Positions 48,347-56,250 are shown, counted from the stretch's first letter. The stretch is 56,250 nucleotides of DNA from Zetaproteobacteria bacterium (GCA_002747015.1 NVXI01000007.1:1-56250), one strand, 5' to 3'. Notes: generated by a model not told the origin, from the sequence alone. A program made the numbers and translations.

Positions 48347-48961
48347 CTAACGCGAATATTGAATCATGTCTAGGAAACGACGCTGCACGTCTCTATCTTC
48401 TTTGAAAATACCACAAAACATTGATGTTACAGTGGAAGATGCGCTCTTATTAACGCCGCGCGTCGACATACATTGGTGATTGGCATCAATATAAACCGCA
48501 ACACCTTTGGGCTTTAACGTATCATCAATACACCGAAGAATATTACGAGTCATATTTTCCTGTGACACAAGACGGCGACCATAAATATCAACAATCCGCG
48601 CCAATTTTGAAATTCCGACAACTTTTCTATCAGGCCAATAGGCCACATGTGCTTTACCCAAAATCGGTACAAGGTGATGTTCACAATGAGATACAAAATC
48701 AATATCTTTCACCAGAACCATATCATCAAAACCTTCGATATCTTCAAAAATTTTCTGCAACTCCGCCGGTGCGTCCTTGCCATATCCAGAGAAAAACTCT
48801 TCATACGACTTCACAACGCGCTTAGGCGTCTCAAGCAGCCCTTCACGAGATGGATCTTCACCAGCCCAGCGCAAAAGCGTCTCGACGGCCTTCATTGCCT
48901 CCTCACGACTGGGGCGATTATCTTGCGTTACCATATCTTGAACACTCATCTTTGATACCAT
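48347..48961 (-). CDS. folE: GTP cyclohydrolase I
   Basis: First step of tetrahydrofolate (and queuosine) synthesis. CEHHLVP supplies the zinc cysteine and catalytic histidines, and MSTRGVNK and GIFKED close the C-terminus. 204 residues. Divergent from cysS; the 89 bases between them must hold promoters for both. Confidence 0.95.
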   Translation of the reverse strand: MVSKMSVQDMVTQDNRPSREEAMKAVETLLRWAGEDPSREGLLETPKRVVKSYEEFFSGYGKDAPAELQKIFEDIEGFDDMVLVKDIDFVSHCEHHLVPILGKAHVAYWPDRKVVGISKLARIVDIYGRRLVSQENMTRNILRCIDDTLKPKGVAVYIDANHQCMSTRGVNKSASSTVTSMFCGIFKEDRDVQRRFLDMIQYSR

Positions 48962-49050
48962 TTTAAATAAAACCTCAAATTAAGGGTTGGTCTTAGCGTC
49001 TCTTTACCGTATTTTCCAGTAAAAAGCGACATTGAAGGACATTTAAGCGC

Positions 49051-50436
49051 ATGGCAAGATTAAAACTTCACAATTCTTTGACCCGAAAAAAGCAGGTTTT
49101 TGAACCGATTGACCCATCTCACATCAGAATTTATGCTTGTGGGCCAACTGTTTACAGCTACGCCCATATCGGAAATGCGCGTATGGCAGTGGTCTTTGAC
49201 GTGCTATCCAATGTCCTGCGCACGCTTTATCCAAAAGTGACCTATGTTTCCAATATTACCGATATAGACGATAAAATTATCACCGCCGCACAAACAACCG
49301 GCGAAGATATCGCCACCATCACGAAGAAATACGCCGATATCTATAATGCAGACATGAAATCTTTAGGCGTAAAAGAACCAGATATACAGCCACGCGCAAC
49401 AGATCACATCCCACATATGATTGCCATCATCGAGGAGCTGATTAAAAACAACCATGCCTATGCCGCCGATAATCACGTTTTATTTGATGTACCCTCTTTT
49501 CCAGCCTATGGCGGACTATCAGGGCGCAACCGTGATGAACAAATTGCAGGCGCACGCGTAGAAGTCGCCTCCTACAAAAAAGACCCTGCCGATTTCGTTC
49601 TATGGAAACCAAGCACAGACAATGAACCCGGATGGGATAGCCCATGGGGATTTGGCCGCCCCGGATGGCATATTGAATGCTCCGCAATGGCCGCAGAGCA
49701 CCTTGGCTTGCCCTTCGACATACATGGCGGCGGCGCAGATTTGAAATTCCCGCACCATGAAAATGAAATTGCGCAAAGCTGCTGCGCCCATGGAGATAAG
49801 GAAGACCTCTCATCCTTCGCAAAATACTGGGTGCATAACGGTTTTGTTACAGTAAACGGCGAAAAAATGTCCAAATCTTTAGGGAATGTTGCGCTAGCCC
49901 ACGATCTAATAAAAGATCATGCGGGCGAAACCCTGCGCCTTACCCTATTATTCGCGCATTACCGCCAACCACTGGATTGGACAGAAAAATCCATTGAACA
50001 ATCAAAGAAAACATTGGATCGCCTCTATCAGAATTTACGCGATATCGCAGATGTTAAAGCCGATGATAAAACCGAATTACCAGCATCATTCATAGATGCA
50101 TTATGTAATGATCTCAATACACCCAAAGCGATTGCCGCCTTATTACCCCTCGCAAAAGAGGCCGTTGAAACACGATCACCCACATTAAAAGCACAAGTGA
50201 TTGCTGCGGGAAATACCCTTGGATTGCTGCAGCAAAACCCCGATGAATGGCTGGGTTACGCAGTATCAGACGATTCCGTAGATTCAAAAAAAATAGAAGC
50301 ATTACTGCAACAAAGGACAATCGCTCGCACGAATAATGACTATGCGCGATCAGATGAAATTCGTGATGAACTAATGGCGATGAGTATTGCAATCGAAGAC
50401 ACTGCCGATGGCACAATTTGGAAGAAAATATCTTAA
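49051..50436 (+). CDS. cysS: Cysteinyl-tRNA synthetase
   Basis: Class I synthetase. Zinc-binding Cys30 in ACGPTVY, HIGN at residues 39-42, HHENEIAQS and KMSKSLGN are all present. 461 residues, standard length. A GAAGGA ribosome binding site precedes ATG 49051. It converges with the pseudopilin-like gene with one base between stop codons. Confidence 0.97.
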   Translation: MARLKLHNSLTRKKQVFEPIDPSHIRIYACGPTVYSYAHIGNARMAVVFDVLSNVLRTLYPKVTYVSNITDIDDKIITAAQTTGEDIATITKKYADIYNADMKSLGVKEPDIQPRATDHIPHMIAIIEELIKNNHAYAADNHVLFDVPSFPAYGGLSGRNRDEQIAGARVEVASYKKDPADFVLWKPSTDNEPGWDSPWGFGRPGWHIECSAMAAEHLGLPFDIHGGGADLKFPHHENEIAQSCCAHGDKEDLSSFAKYWVHNGFVTVNGEKMSKSLGNVALAHDLIKDHAGETLRLTLLFAHYRQPLDWTEKSIEQSKKTLDRLYQNLRDIADVKADDKTELPASFIDALCNDLNTPKAIAALLPLAKEAVETRSPTLKAQVIAAGNTLGLLQQNPDEWLGYAVSDDSVDSKKIEALLQQRTIARTNNDYARSDEIRDELMAMSIAIEDTADGTIWKKIS

Positions 50437-50437
50437 C

Positions 50438-51166
50438 TTAACGCGCAATCAAAACCTGATAATAGTGAAACGTACCTGATGCTGGGGTCGAAGCCGTTCC
50501 CGATGCCTCAGTGCATCCAGCCATTTTGCCATATAAAATATCCGTCTGCCCCGTTGTACCATCACCCGAAACTTTGCGATCAAACGCAGAGCCGTAAGAA
50601 CCGACAAATTTAATATTAACTGCGAACGGCCCATGCGTTTCAAGCGGTACATCACGACTGGCTGGCGTAAGATCCAATTGCTTATTAACCGCCATACAAA
50701 CTTCTTTTTTAAGATACGGAATAAATAAAATTAGATCATCCGCATTCGAACCCACATCCACAGCACTAGATTCTGCATTAAAATACAACTCACCATATCT
50801 TAACTGTGCAGATTGCGCACCATCCAGCCACGCAGGTTTTGGTGCCAGATAACGCACACCACCACCATTCACATCAAATATTTCACATTCACTATCGGTG
50901 CAATTCACATTCGTATAGCCAGCAACAATATTATTCTCCAGACTAATCTCACTTTCTAAATATCCACGTAACCTGATCTGTGAGACAGCCTGACCCAAAA
51001 TACCACCATACTCAATAATTTCAGTCGCATGAAGACGCGACTGCTCTGCATGCATACTCGCAATACTACCACGCCCGCTTTGCGCAATTGTATATGACAA
51101 TGCCGCAAGCAACGCCACAGCAATCAAAATATAAACAAGAACATTGCCAGATTGTGAATTCTTCAT
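50438..51166 (-). CDS. Pseudopilin-like membrane-anchored protein
   Basis: 242-residue protein with a single N-terminal helix (VLVYILIAVALLAALSYTIA, residues 9-28) after a short polar start, then a soluble domain with the three cysteine-containing stretches VNCTDSECE, EVCMAV and AGCTEA. The layout recalls type II secretion or Tad pseudopilins, but the GFTLxE prepilin cleavage motif is not present. The function is unknown; extracytoplasmic location is likely. Confidence 0.6.
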   Translation of the reverse strand: MKNSQSGNVLVYILIAVALLAALSYTIAQSGRGSIASMHAEQSRLHATEIIEYGGILGQAVSQIRLRGYLESEISLENNIVAGYTNVNCTDSECEIFDVNGGGVRYLAPKPAWLDGAQSAQLRYGELYFNAESSAVDVGSNADDLILFIPYLKKEVCMAVNKQLDLTPASRDVPLETHGPFAVNIKFVGSYGSAFDRKVSGDGTTGQTDILYGKMAGCTEASGTASTPASGTFHYYQVLIAR

Positions 51167-51236
51167 AGAGACGATTCTACCGCATTTTCCTAATTTTAAA
51201 AATGTAAAAATGTAAAATCACATGTCAGGACTTGAA

Positions 51237-51265
51237 TTTACATTCAATTTTGCTTCTAGTATAAA
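51237..51265 (+). promoter_or_regulatory. Putative sigma-70 promoter
   Basis: TTTACA (51237-51242) and TATAAA (51260-51265) are separated by 17 bases and lie 22 bases before the start of the CHCC zinc finger gene. Confidence 0.5.
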
Positions 51266-51287
51266 CTAATAAAAACAAGGTAAAACC

Positions 51288-51458
51288 ATGATCGATTATA
51301 AAACACCAGAAAAAATCATAGTAGACAAACATAGCGACGGCGTAAGCTGCGACGGTGGCGGTGGAGCACTAGGGCATCCCAAAGTATGGTATGGCTTTGA
51401 TGGGCAAGATAGTGTCACATGCGGCTATTGTGACCGCCTCTTTGTGAAGTCTTCTTGA
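51288..51458 (+). CDS. CHCC zinc finger protein
   Basis: 56-residue protein missed by simple length filters. It has the zf-CHCC pattern: Cys21, His30, Cys45 and Cys48, in the order VSCDGGGGALGHP, then VTCGYCDRLF. This domain is homologous to the zinc-binding part of mitochondrial complex I subunit NDUFS6 and is conserved in Alphaproteobacteria. Start ATG 51288 follows AAGG at 51277-51280. A promoter lies just upstream, and hsp20 follows with its own promoter. Confidence 0.85.
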   Translation: MIDYKTPEKIIVDKHSDGVSCDGGGGALGHPKVWYGFDGQDSVTCGYCDRLFVKSS

Positions 51459-51485
51459 AGATTTTCAATAATCTTGCTATATAAT
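51454..51485 (+). promoter_or_regulatory. Putative heat-shock promoter of hsp20
   Basis: CTTGAAG (51454-51460) and TATAAT (51480-51485, within GCTATATAATG) resemble the alphaproteobacterial RpoH promoter (CTTG then C/T-TAT-T); spacing to a sigma-70 -35 would be too long at 19. It overlaps the end of the zinc finger gene. Confidence 0.45.
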
Positions 51486-51491
51486 GGGTCA

Positions 51492-51543
51492 GTGACGCTG
51501 CATATGCGGGTCACACCATAATATATCTCGCTCATAAGAGGAG
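51492..51543 (+). promoter_or_regulatory. Possible ROSE-like RNA thermometer
   Basis: The leader of hsp20 contains a near-palindromic hairpin GTGAC...GTCAC with GCATATGC in the centre (51492-51514) and then TCGCT (51528-51532), which fits the UYGCU motif of ROSE elements, facing the ribosome binding site AGGAG (51539-51543) across a 6-base loop. This is inference from pattern only. Confidence 0.35.
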
Positions 51544-51553
51544 TTTTAGCACG

Positions 51554-52021
51554 ATGACAACACGTTTATCTTTATTTGATAGCCCTTTATTTCTAGGGTT
51601 TGATGACTTTGAAAAAACAATAGATCGTATGCGCAAGTCAGGCGCAGACGGATATCCACCATATAATATCGAGCAAATCGGTGAACACGGCCTACGTATC
51701 ACCTTGGCCGTCGCAGGATTTTCTATGGATTGCCTTGATGTTGAGGTCGACCAGAACCAGCTCACCATCCGTGGAAAGCAAATAGATGAAGAAAACCGCC
51801 TCTATCTACATCGCGGCATTGCAGCGCGCCAATTCCAGAAAAGCTTCGTCATCGCCGATGGGATAGAAATTCGCGGCGCAGATTTAGATAACGGGCTTCT
51901 GCACATTAATCTAGAGCGCGTAGCCCCAGAGTCACATGCGGTTAAAATAAAAATCAATTCGTCCGAACCCAAAAAAAACCATCTAAAAGCAATCGATGTT
52001 GATAGATCACAAACAGATTGA
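51554..52021 (+). CDS. Hsp20 small heat shock protein
   Basis: 155-residue alpha-crystallin-type chaperone of the IbpA class that binds unfolding proteins. The conserved phenylalanine-rich start (LFDSPLFLGFDDFEKTIDR), the central domain with ITLAVAGFSMDCLDVEV and NQLTIRGK, and the A-F-Q-K-SF segment RQFQKSFVIADGI are present. The final 20 residues are a charged tail. A DUF1150 gene follows, a common alphaproteobacterial pairing. Confidence 0.93.
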   Translation: MTTRLSLFDSPLFLGFDDFEKTIDRMRKSGADGYPPYNIEQIGEHGLRITLAVAGFSMDCLDVEVDQNQLTIRGKQIDEENRLYLHRGIAARQFQKSFVIADGIEIRGADLDNGLLHINLERVAPESHAVKIKINSSEPKKNHLKAIDVDRSQTD

Positions 52022-52035
52022 AAATGAATTTTGAC

Positions 52036-52060
52036 AAAACCCCCTATTTTAGGGTTTTAT
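52036..52060 (+). terminator. Hairpin after hsp20
   Basis: Arms AAAACCC (52036-52042) and GGGTTTT (52052-52058) directly after the hsp20 stop; could terminate or weaken transcription. It overlaps a TTGACA at 52031 that might belong to a promoter for the next gene. Confidence 0.5.
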
Positions 52061-52101
52061 GATACAAACATAGTGTAATAAATATTAAGGTAAAATAGAC
52101 C

Positions 52102-52332
52102 ATGACCGTTATAAATTCTGAAATCAGAACGGTACTGAAAAACCTGTCAGCCCAAGATTTTAAAGATTTTGGCCTCAAACAAATTGCCTATATCCGTGTA
52201 ATTGACAAAGATGACAATACAATTTATTCCATCCACTCTGCCAATGGAAAAGAAATATCCGTAATGGATACCCTCGACAAAGCCATCCTCACGACACGAA
52301 AGAATGATTTAGAACCTGTTACAGTTCATTAA
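52102..52332 (+). CDS. DUF1150 family protein
   Basis: 76-residue conserved alphaproteobacterial protein. The core FGLKQIAYIRVI and YSIHSANGKEISVMDTLDKA match DUF1150, which in many genomes sits beside Hsp20 genes. Function is not established; the neighbourhood suggests a stress role. AAGGT lies 10 bases before ATG 52102. It converges with ptsN. Confidence 0.85.
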   Translation: MTVINSEIRTVLKNLSAQDFKDFGLKQIAYIRVIDKDDNTIYSIHSANGKEISVMDTLDKAILTTRKNDLEPVTVH

Positions 52333-52337
52333 AACCA

Positions 52338-52808
52338 CTAAGCTGCAAGCATCCAGTCTTGATTTGGCATAAACAATACCCGCATTGCGTCCGTATTATC
52401 AACATCACGCAAAGCAGTGCATAAATCATACGAACGCAGGACACGTGATACATTTGCCACACGTTGAAGGTGAACAGGACCACAAGATTGAGGTGATAAA
52501 ACAGCCGCCATAATATTAACAGGCTTACGATCCATAGCATTAAAATCTATGTCTCGATCAAATGTCATCATCGCCAAGATCGGTGTCTTAATATGTATTG
52601 ATGCAACATCAAAAATAACAACACCCTCCTCTTCCAAAGCAAACGTCCTATCATCAGCATGCTTATCAAAAAGACGCACTAATGTATCGGCGTCCACACC
52701 ACATGAAGGCGCGGCCTCTTTTGCAAGAATTTCAAAAACATTTGATTGCGTCTGCGCCCTAACATCTGTCATTAAAACATCGAAGTGAAGATCTTTTGCT
52801 GTATTCAT
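52338..52808 (-). CDS. ptsN: PtsN-like EIIA-Ntr without active-site histidine
   Basis: Regulatory phosphotransferase-system protein of the nitrogen branch. The 156-residue sequence from ATG 52808 (AAGGAT upstream) follows PtsN over its whole length, with IDFNAMDRKPVNIMA and HLQRVANVSRVLR as anchors. The phosphorylation site IAIPHG of E. coli PtsN is replaced by VVIFDV, with Asp67 at the histidine position, so it cannot be phosphorylated in the normal way. It lies after lptB-rpoN-hpf, the classical place of ptsN. It may act as a locked regulator. Confidence 0.78.
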   Translation of the reverse strand: MNTAKDLHFDVLMTDVRAQTQSNVFEILAKEAAPSCGVDADTLVRLFDKHADDRTFALEEEGVVIFDVASIHIKTPILAMMTFDRDIDFNAMDRKPVNIMAAVLSPQSCGPVHLQRVANVSRVLRSYDLCTALRDVDNTDAMRVLFMPNQDWMLAA

Positions 52809-53013
52809 TTTATCATCCTTACGTTCCCACAAACATATTATATGGGGTTGTAACATGATTGAAAAACAAAATACCAGAAAAAAAAACATACTCCGCATAA
52901 ATTAGTCATCTCTAAAATAAAGTTATATCAATGACTTACAAATTTAAGTATATTTTTTATGCACTAAACTAAAAAAATTATAGCTTCTAACAATGGTTTA
53001 AAAACATATACAC

Positions 53014-53048
53014 ATAAAAAAATTCCTGTGAAAATCTCCACAGGAATT
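53014..53048 (-). terminator. Rho-independent terminator after hpf
   Basis: Perfect 10-base arms AATTCCTGTG (53021-53030) and CACAGGAATT (53039-53048), followed on the minus strand by seven T. It separates hpf from ptsN, so ptsN must have its own promoter within 52809-53013. Confidence 0.9.
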
Positions 53049-53077
53049 AAATTTAACATATAATCTTATATAAATAC

Positions 53078-53677
53078 TTACTGGTCATCTGGCTCAATCC
53101 AACCAATATTACCATCCTTACGTAAATAAACCATATTGAGCTTCTCATTACTCGCATTGCGGAACATGATCGCATTTTGATCTGCTAATTCCATCCGCAT
53201 AACAGCCTCAGATACACTCATTTTTTCAATAAGTGTTTGAGTCTCTGCAATGATCGCAGGATCAGAAACCAAGTCAGCATCATTATCCTGCCCTACCGCC
53301 TCTAAAGCTTCTTGAGAAAGAGTATAAGCACGTGCCTTAATCAATTCTGACTCTGGTGTCTTTTCAACGCGCGCATGATGATCGCGTAGTCGTCTTTTAT
53401 AACGACGCAAACGCTTGGCCGCTTTTCCTGAAGCCGAATCGAATGCAACATAAGGGTCACTCTCTATCGCCTCCGTTACAACTGCAATATTCTTACTCAC
53501 ATTAAAAGATATCTGTACTTTAAATAAATTATTACTGTGCCCTTCGCGTGAAAATGTAACTGTCGCAGTCGTTCCATGATTAAAGTACTTTTGATCGATA
53601 TCTTCCAGTTTTCCTGTTACATGCTCTCGCAATGCATCACCAACATCAATCTGTTTCCCTTGAACGGTCATTTCCAT
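53078..53677 (-). CDS. hpf: Long-form ribosome hibernation factor
   Basis: 199-residue HPF/RaiA protein that dimerises 70S ribosomes into inactive 100S particles. The N-terminal domain (MEMTVQGKQIDV to RRYKRRLRDHH) binds the decoding region, the C-terminal domain (AVMRMELADQNAIMFRNA, then NMVYLRKDGNIGWIEP) is the dimerisation module. Follows rpoN as in most Proteobacteria with sigma-54. Confidence 0.93.
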   Translation of the reverse strand: MEMTVQGKQIDVGDALREHVTGKLEDIDQKYFNHGTTATVTFSREGHSNNLFKVQISFNVSKNIAVVTEAIESDPYVAFDSASGKAAKRLRRYKRRLRDHHARVEKTPESELIKARAYTLSQEALEAVGQDNDADLVSDPAIIAETQTLIEKMSVSEAVMRMELADQNAIMFRNASNEKLNMVYLRKDGNIGWIEPDDQ

Positions 53678-53781
53678 ATTTTTCGTCCTCTTCTTCTTTG
53701 GTTTGTAAAACGTCTTTTATTCTTAAGTGCTATCCAATAAGTATCAGAAAAAGTTTTATGCATCCTTAACGCAGATCATAT

Positions 53782-55233
53782 CTACGCAATATTCTTTTTC
53801 TGTTTTCGCCTTTGCACTGATGACCCAATATGCATCGCCTCACGATATTTCGCAACAGTTCTACGTGCAATATCTATACCCTCACCCTTTAATATTACCA
53901 CAATTTTATCATCAGACAGAATTTTACTTGATTCTTCCGCATCAATTAACGCCTTCACCCGTGCCTTAACTGCCTCGGAAGAATACACCACACCATCCGA
54001 AGAAATCAAAGCCGTGGAAAAGAAAAACTTCAGTTCAAAAATACCACGTGGTGTACCAATGTATTTATTCGTTGTCACACGACTAACTGTACTTTCATGC
54101 ATCCCTATTTCTTCGGCAATATCCTTCAACGTTAAAGGCTTTAAAAATTCGATACCATAGTTAAAAAATGCGTCTTGTTGTTCCACCAAAGAACTTGAAA
54201 CCTTCAGGATTGTTTGCGCACGTTGATCCAAAGCCCGCACCAACCAATTCGCAGAAGCCAACTGCGTGGTTACATACTCACGATCCTTCTTCCCCTTTGT
54301 ACCTTGTGAAACTTGCGTATAATATTCCTGATTAATCAAGACACGTGGCAAAGTCTCACTATTTAACTCCACGCGCCAACCACCACCCAGATTTTTTGGC
54401 ATACGCTTCATCAACACATCGGGAATTGCCGTTTGCACAACTAAATGATCAAATTCTGCCGCCGGTTTGGGATTAAGGCATTTAATCTCCTCAACCATAT
54501 CCATTAAATAAGTGCTATTAACACCGCAAATTTTTGCCAACCCCTTAAAATCATGATCTCCTAACAGAGCCAAATTTTCAACGAGCAACCGCATCGGCGT
54601 ATCAAACGTTCCTTTTTCTTCCAACTGCAATGCCAAACATTCAGGCAAATCAATTGCAAAAACCCCTGTTGGATCAAATTGCTTCATGCGTATTAATAAA
54701 TTATGGATACGCCCTGTTGAACACCCTAGGCGCTCTGCCAACACATCAACATCATCACGCAAATAACCACTCTCATCAAGGCGATCAATCAAAAGAACGC
54801 CTATCATGTGGTCACGTTTATCCGCAAATGCCATATTTAGTTGTTCGGTTAAATGCTCTCGCAGAGATTTATCTGCACTCATCCGGTTTTCGAAGCTATC
54901 ATCCGCGCTATCAAATTTCAGACTTCCACCAGCGCCCATATCCGCCATAGACGATCCACCATCGAAATCACCCGCGCCAGACTCAAAAGCAGCCTCTATC
55001 TCATCTTTTCCTTCATTTGAAACAGCTGTCGTATCGTCCGCACCATCATCAGGGTGAGCATCGCTCTCCCCCTCATCCTTTTCCAGCAAGGGGTTCTTCT
55101 CCAACTCTTCTTCTATAAATTCCCCAAGCTCAACATTACTCAACTGCAACAGCTTAATCGCCTGCTGCAACTGAGGGGTCATCACCAGTTGTTGCGACTG
55201 CTGAAGATTTAGTTTTTGAGAGAATGAATTCAT
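53782..55233 (-). CDS. rpoN: RNA polymerase sigma-54 factor
   Basis: Sigma factor for enhancer-dependent promoters. Region I is the Gln-rich start (LNLQQSQQLVMTPQLQQ), region II is acidic (residues 50-100), the core-binding domain follows, then the helix-turn-helix (MHESTVSRVTTNKYIGTPRG) and the RpoN box ARRTVAKYRE. 483 residues, usual length. It lies between lptB and hpf. Confidence 0.96.
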   Translation of the reverse strand: MNSFSQKLNLQQSQQLVMTPQLQQAIKLLQLSNVELGEFIEEELEKNPLLEKDEGESDAHPDDGADDTTAVSNEGKDEIEAAFESGAGDFDGGSSMADMGAGGSLKFDSADDSFENRMSADKSLREHLTEQLNMAFADKRDHMIGVLLIDRLDESGYLRDDVDVLAERLGCSTGRIHNLLIRMKQFDPTGVFAIDLPECLALQLEEKGTFDTPMRLLVENLALLGDHDFKGLAKICGVNSTYLMDMVEEIKCLNPKPAAEFDHLVVQTAIPDVLMKRMPKNLGGGWRVELNSETLPRVLINQEYYTQVSQGTKGKKDREYVTTQLASANWLVRALDQRAQTILKVSSSLVEQQDAFFNYGIEFLKPLTLKDIAEEIGMHESTVSRVTTNKYIGTPRGIFELKFFFSTALISSDGVVYSSEAVKARVKALIDAEESSKILSDDKIVVILKGEGIDIARRTVAKYREAMHIGSSVQRRKQKKNIA

Positions 55234-55306
55234 ACCTATATCCTAACATAAACACAGGAAAATATCACCAGATACACAGAATATGCAGGAGGTCAATCGT
55301 ACGAAG

Positions 55307-56071
55307 TTACAATGAAAACCCTTCACCAAGGTAAACACGGCGAACATCTTCATGATTGACAATATCTTCTGGCACGCCCTCCATCAAAACTTTCCCATCA
55401 TGCAAGATACAGGCACGATCTACAATTCCAAGGCAATCACGAACATTGTGATCAGTAATCAAAACCCCGATACCGCGATCTTTCAAATGCGAAATAAGAT
55501 TACGAATATCATTCACCGCAATCGGGTCAACCCCTGCCAAAGGCTCATCCAGTAAAATAAAATCAGGGCGCGCGGCCAAAGCTCGGGCAATTTCAACGCG
55601 CCGACGCTCTCCACCCGATAAAGCAAGGGCAGGCGTACGCCTCAAATGTGAAATTTTAAACTCTTCTAGAAGATCTTCCAGCATAAATTCCTGATCTTCC
55701 TTACTCAAATCTTGTAATTCGATCACTGCGCGCAAATTATTCTCTACTGATAGCCCTCGAAAAATAGAGGCTTCCTGCGGTAAATATCCAATACCCAAAC
55801 GGGAACGACGATACATTGGTAAATCAGTAATATCCTGACCATCCAGTAACACCGCACCACTATCGGCAGAAATTAATCCGGTTATAATATGAAAACACGT
55901 TGTCTTACCTGCACCATTCGGCCCCAATAATGCAACCGCCTCACCGCGATCAATATGCAAGCTCACCTCCCGTAAAACAGGACGTTTCTTATAAGACTTC
56001 GACAAGCACACTATCGTTAGCCCTTTTTGCACTGCTTTCAAACGAGGTTTCTTCATAATTTTCATTATCAT
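55307..56071 (-). CDS. lptB: LPS export ABC transporter ATPase
   Basis: ATPase of the LptB2FGC machine that extracts lipopolysaccharide from the inner membrane. Walker A GPNGAGKTT, signature LSGGERRR and Walker B FILLDEPLAG are all present, and the C-terminus RRVYLGEGF matches LptB. The extension of about 12 basic residues at the N-terminus precedes the usual start. lptA and lptC, which usually lie just upstream, are absent; a LysE-type gene is there instead. Confidence 0.94.
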   Translation of the reverse strand: MIMKIMKKPRLKAVQKGLTIVCLSKSYKKRPVLREVSLHIDRGEAVALLGPNGAGKTTCFHIITGLISADSGAVLLDGQDITDLPMYRRSRLGIGYLPQEASIFRGLSVENNLRAVIELQDLSKEDQEFMLEDLLEEFKISHLRRTPALALSGGERRRVEIARALAARPDFILLDEPLAGVDPIAVNDIRNLISHLKDRGIGVLITDHNVRDCLGIVDRACILHDGKVLMEGVPEDIVNHEDVRRVYLGEGFSL

Positions 56072-56079
56072 ATATTTTT

Positions 56080-56250
56080 CTACCTAAACAAGGCCAGCTT
56101 TATTCCAAGACCAATCATCAATCCACCACACAGGCGCTCTACCCAATGCACCACATTCATAAACCTAGCTTTAATTGACATATTTGTCAAAATTATGGCA
56201 AGCCCTGAAAACCATAAAAACTCTACAAACACAGGTGTTGCACCGTATAG
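56080..56250 (-). CDS. LysE/RhtB-type exporter, C-terminal part
   Basis: The last 56 residues of a membrane protein that runs off the window edge. The pattern ends with a membrane helix and the family tail VERLCGGLMIGLGIKLAL, which matches the C-terminus of LysE/RhtB amino-acid exporters. It stops 8 bases before the lptB start. The identity rests on this tail only. Confidence 0.55.
   Translation of the reverse strand, partial: LYGATPVFVEFLWFSGLAIILTNMSIKARFMNVVHWVERLCGGLMIGLGIKLALFR

Noticed and set aside
52031..52063. TTGACA with TATGAT as a promoter of the DUF1150 gene
   Set aside because: The spacing of 21 bases is too long, and the same bases form a hairpin; left as uncertain.

Overview
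The window looks like chromosomal DNA of a free-living member of the Alphaproteobacteria with a moderately AT-rich genome. The evidence is the gene content: a DivL-type sensor kinase next to tsaE, murU, addB, addA and trxA; a ChvI/ChvG-like two-component pair; the trpF-trpB-trpA-accD-folC order; lptB-rpoN-hpf-ptsN; Hsp20 next to a DUF1150 protein; and homologues of two mitochondrial complex I accessory subunits (NDUFA9-like and a CHCC zinc finger protein). A deep lineage such as the Micavibrio group is possible, but this is inference only. No tRNA, rRNA, CRISPR array or transposase was found.

Layout. 1-7 kb: gmk, then a minus-strand run of an NDUFA9-like protein, surA and rsmA; a secreted DUF1223 protein converging with uvrD. 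7-12 kb: a diguanylate cyclase, an unrecognised 410-residue protein, and comM, which is preceded by a partial copy of its own 5' end fused to a foreign-looking membrane protein gene. 12-14.8 kb: an unrecognised 188-residue protein with a structured leader, hinT, panD, a Tat-exported penicillin-binding-protein-like hydrolase, trxA. 14.8-25.4 kb: a long minus-strand cluster divL-tsaE-murU-addB-addA, with a small secreted protein read the other way. 25.8-30.5 kb: ahcY, two small unknown plus-strand genes, chvI/chvG, and two related intergenic dyad repeats. 30.5-43.6 kb: housekeeping minus-strand genes aroA, cmk, rpsA, ihfB, lapA-like, pyrF, two paralogous membrane proteins, trpF, trpB, a GyrI-like protein, trpA, accD, folC. 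43.6-51 kb: a GGDEF/EAL protein, a THUMP-like methyltransferase, pyrC, folE, cysS, a pseudopilin-like protein. 51-56 kb: a CHCC zinc finger protein, hsp20 with a possible RNA thermometer, DUF1150, then ptsN, hpf, rpoN, lptB and the end of a LysE-type exporter.

How the genes work together. AddA and AddB form one recombination nuclease, and UvrD and ComM add further DNA repair and branch-migration functions. TrpF, TrpB and TrpA give the last steps of tryptophan synthesis; PyrC and PyrF belong to pyrimidine synthesis; FolE and FolC to folate. Envelope genes are SurA, LptB, the S11 hydrolase and MurU. Regulation is represented by DivL, ChvI/ChvG, two c-di-GMP proteins, RpoN and a PtsN that appears to have lost its phosphorylatable histidine.

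The most unusual observations are the comM 5' duplication with inserted cargo gene, the PtsN without its active-site histidine, the ROSE-like leader of hsp20, the paired dyad repeats around ahcY and chvG, the GyrI-like gene inside the trp cluster, and several unrecognised genes. Nothing here is clearly a complete new multi-gene defence or mobile system.
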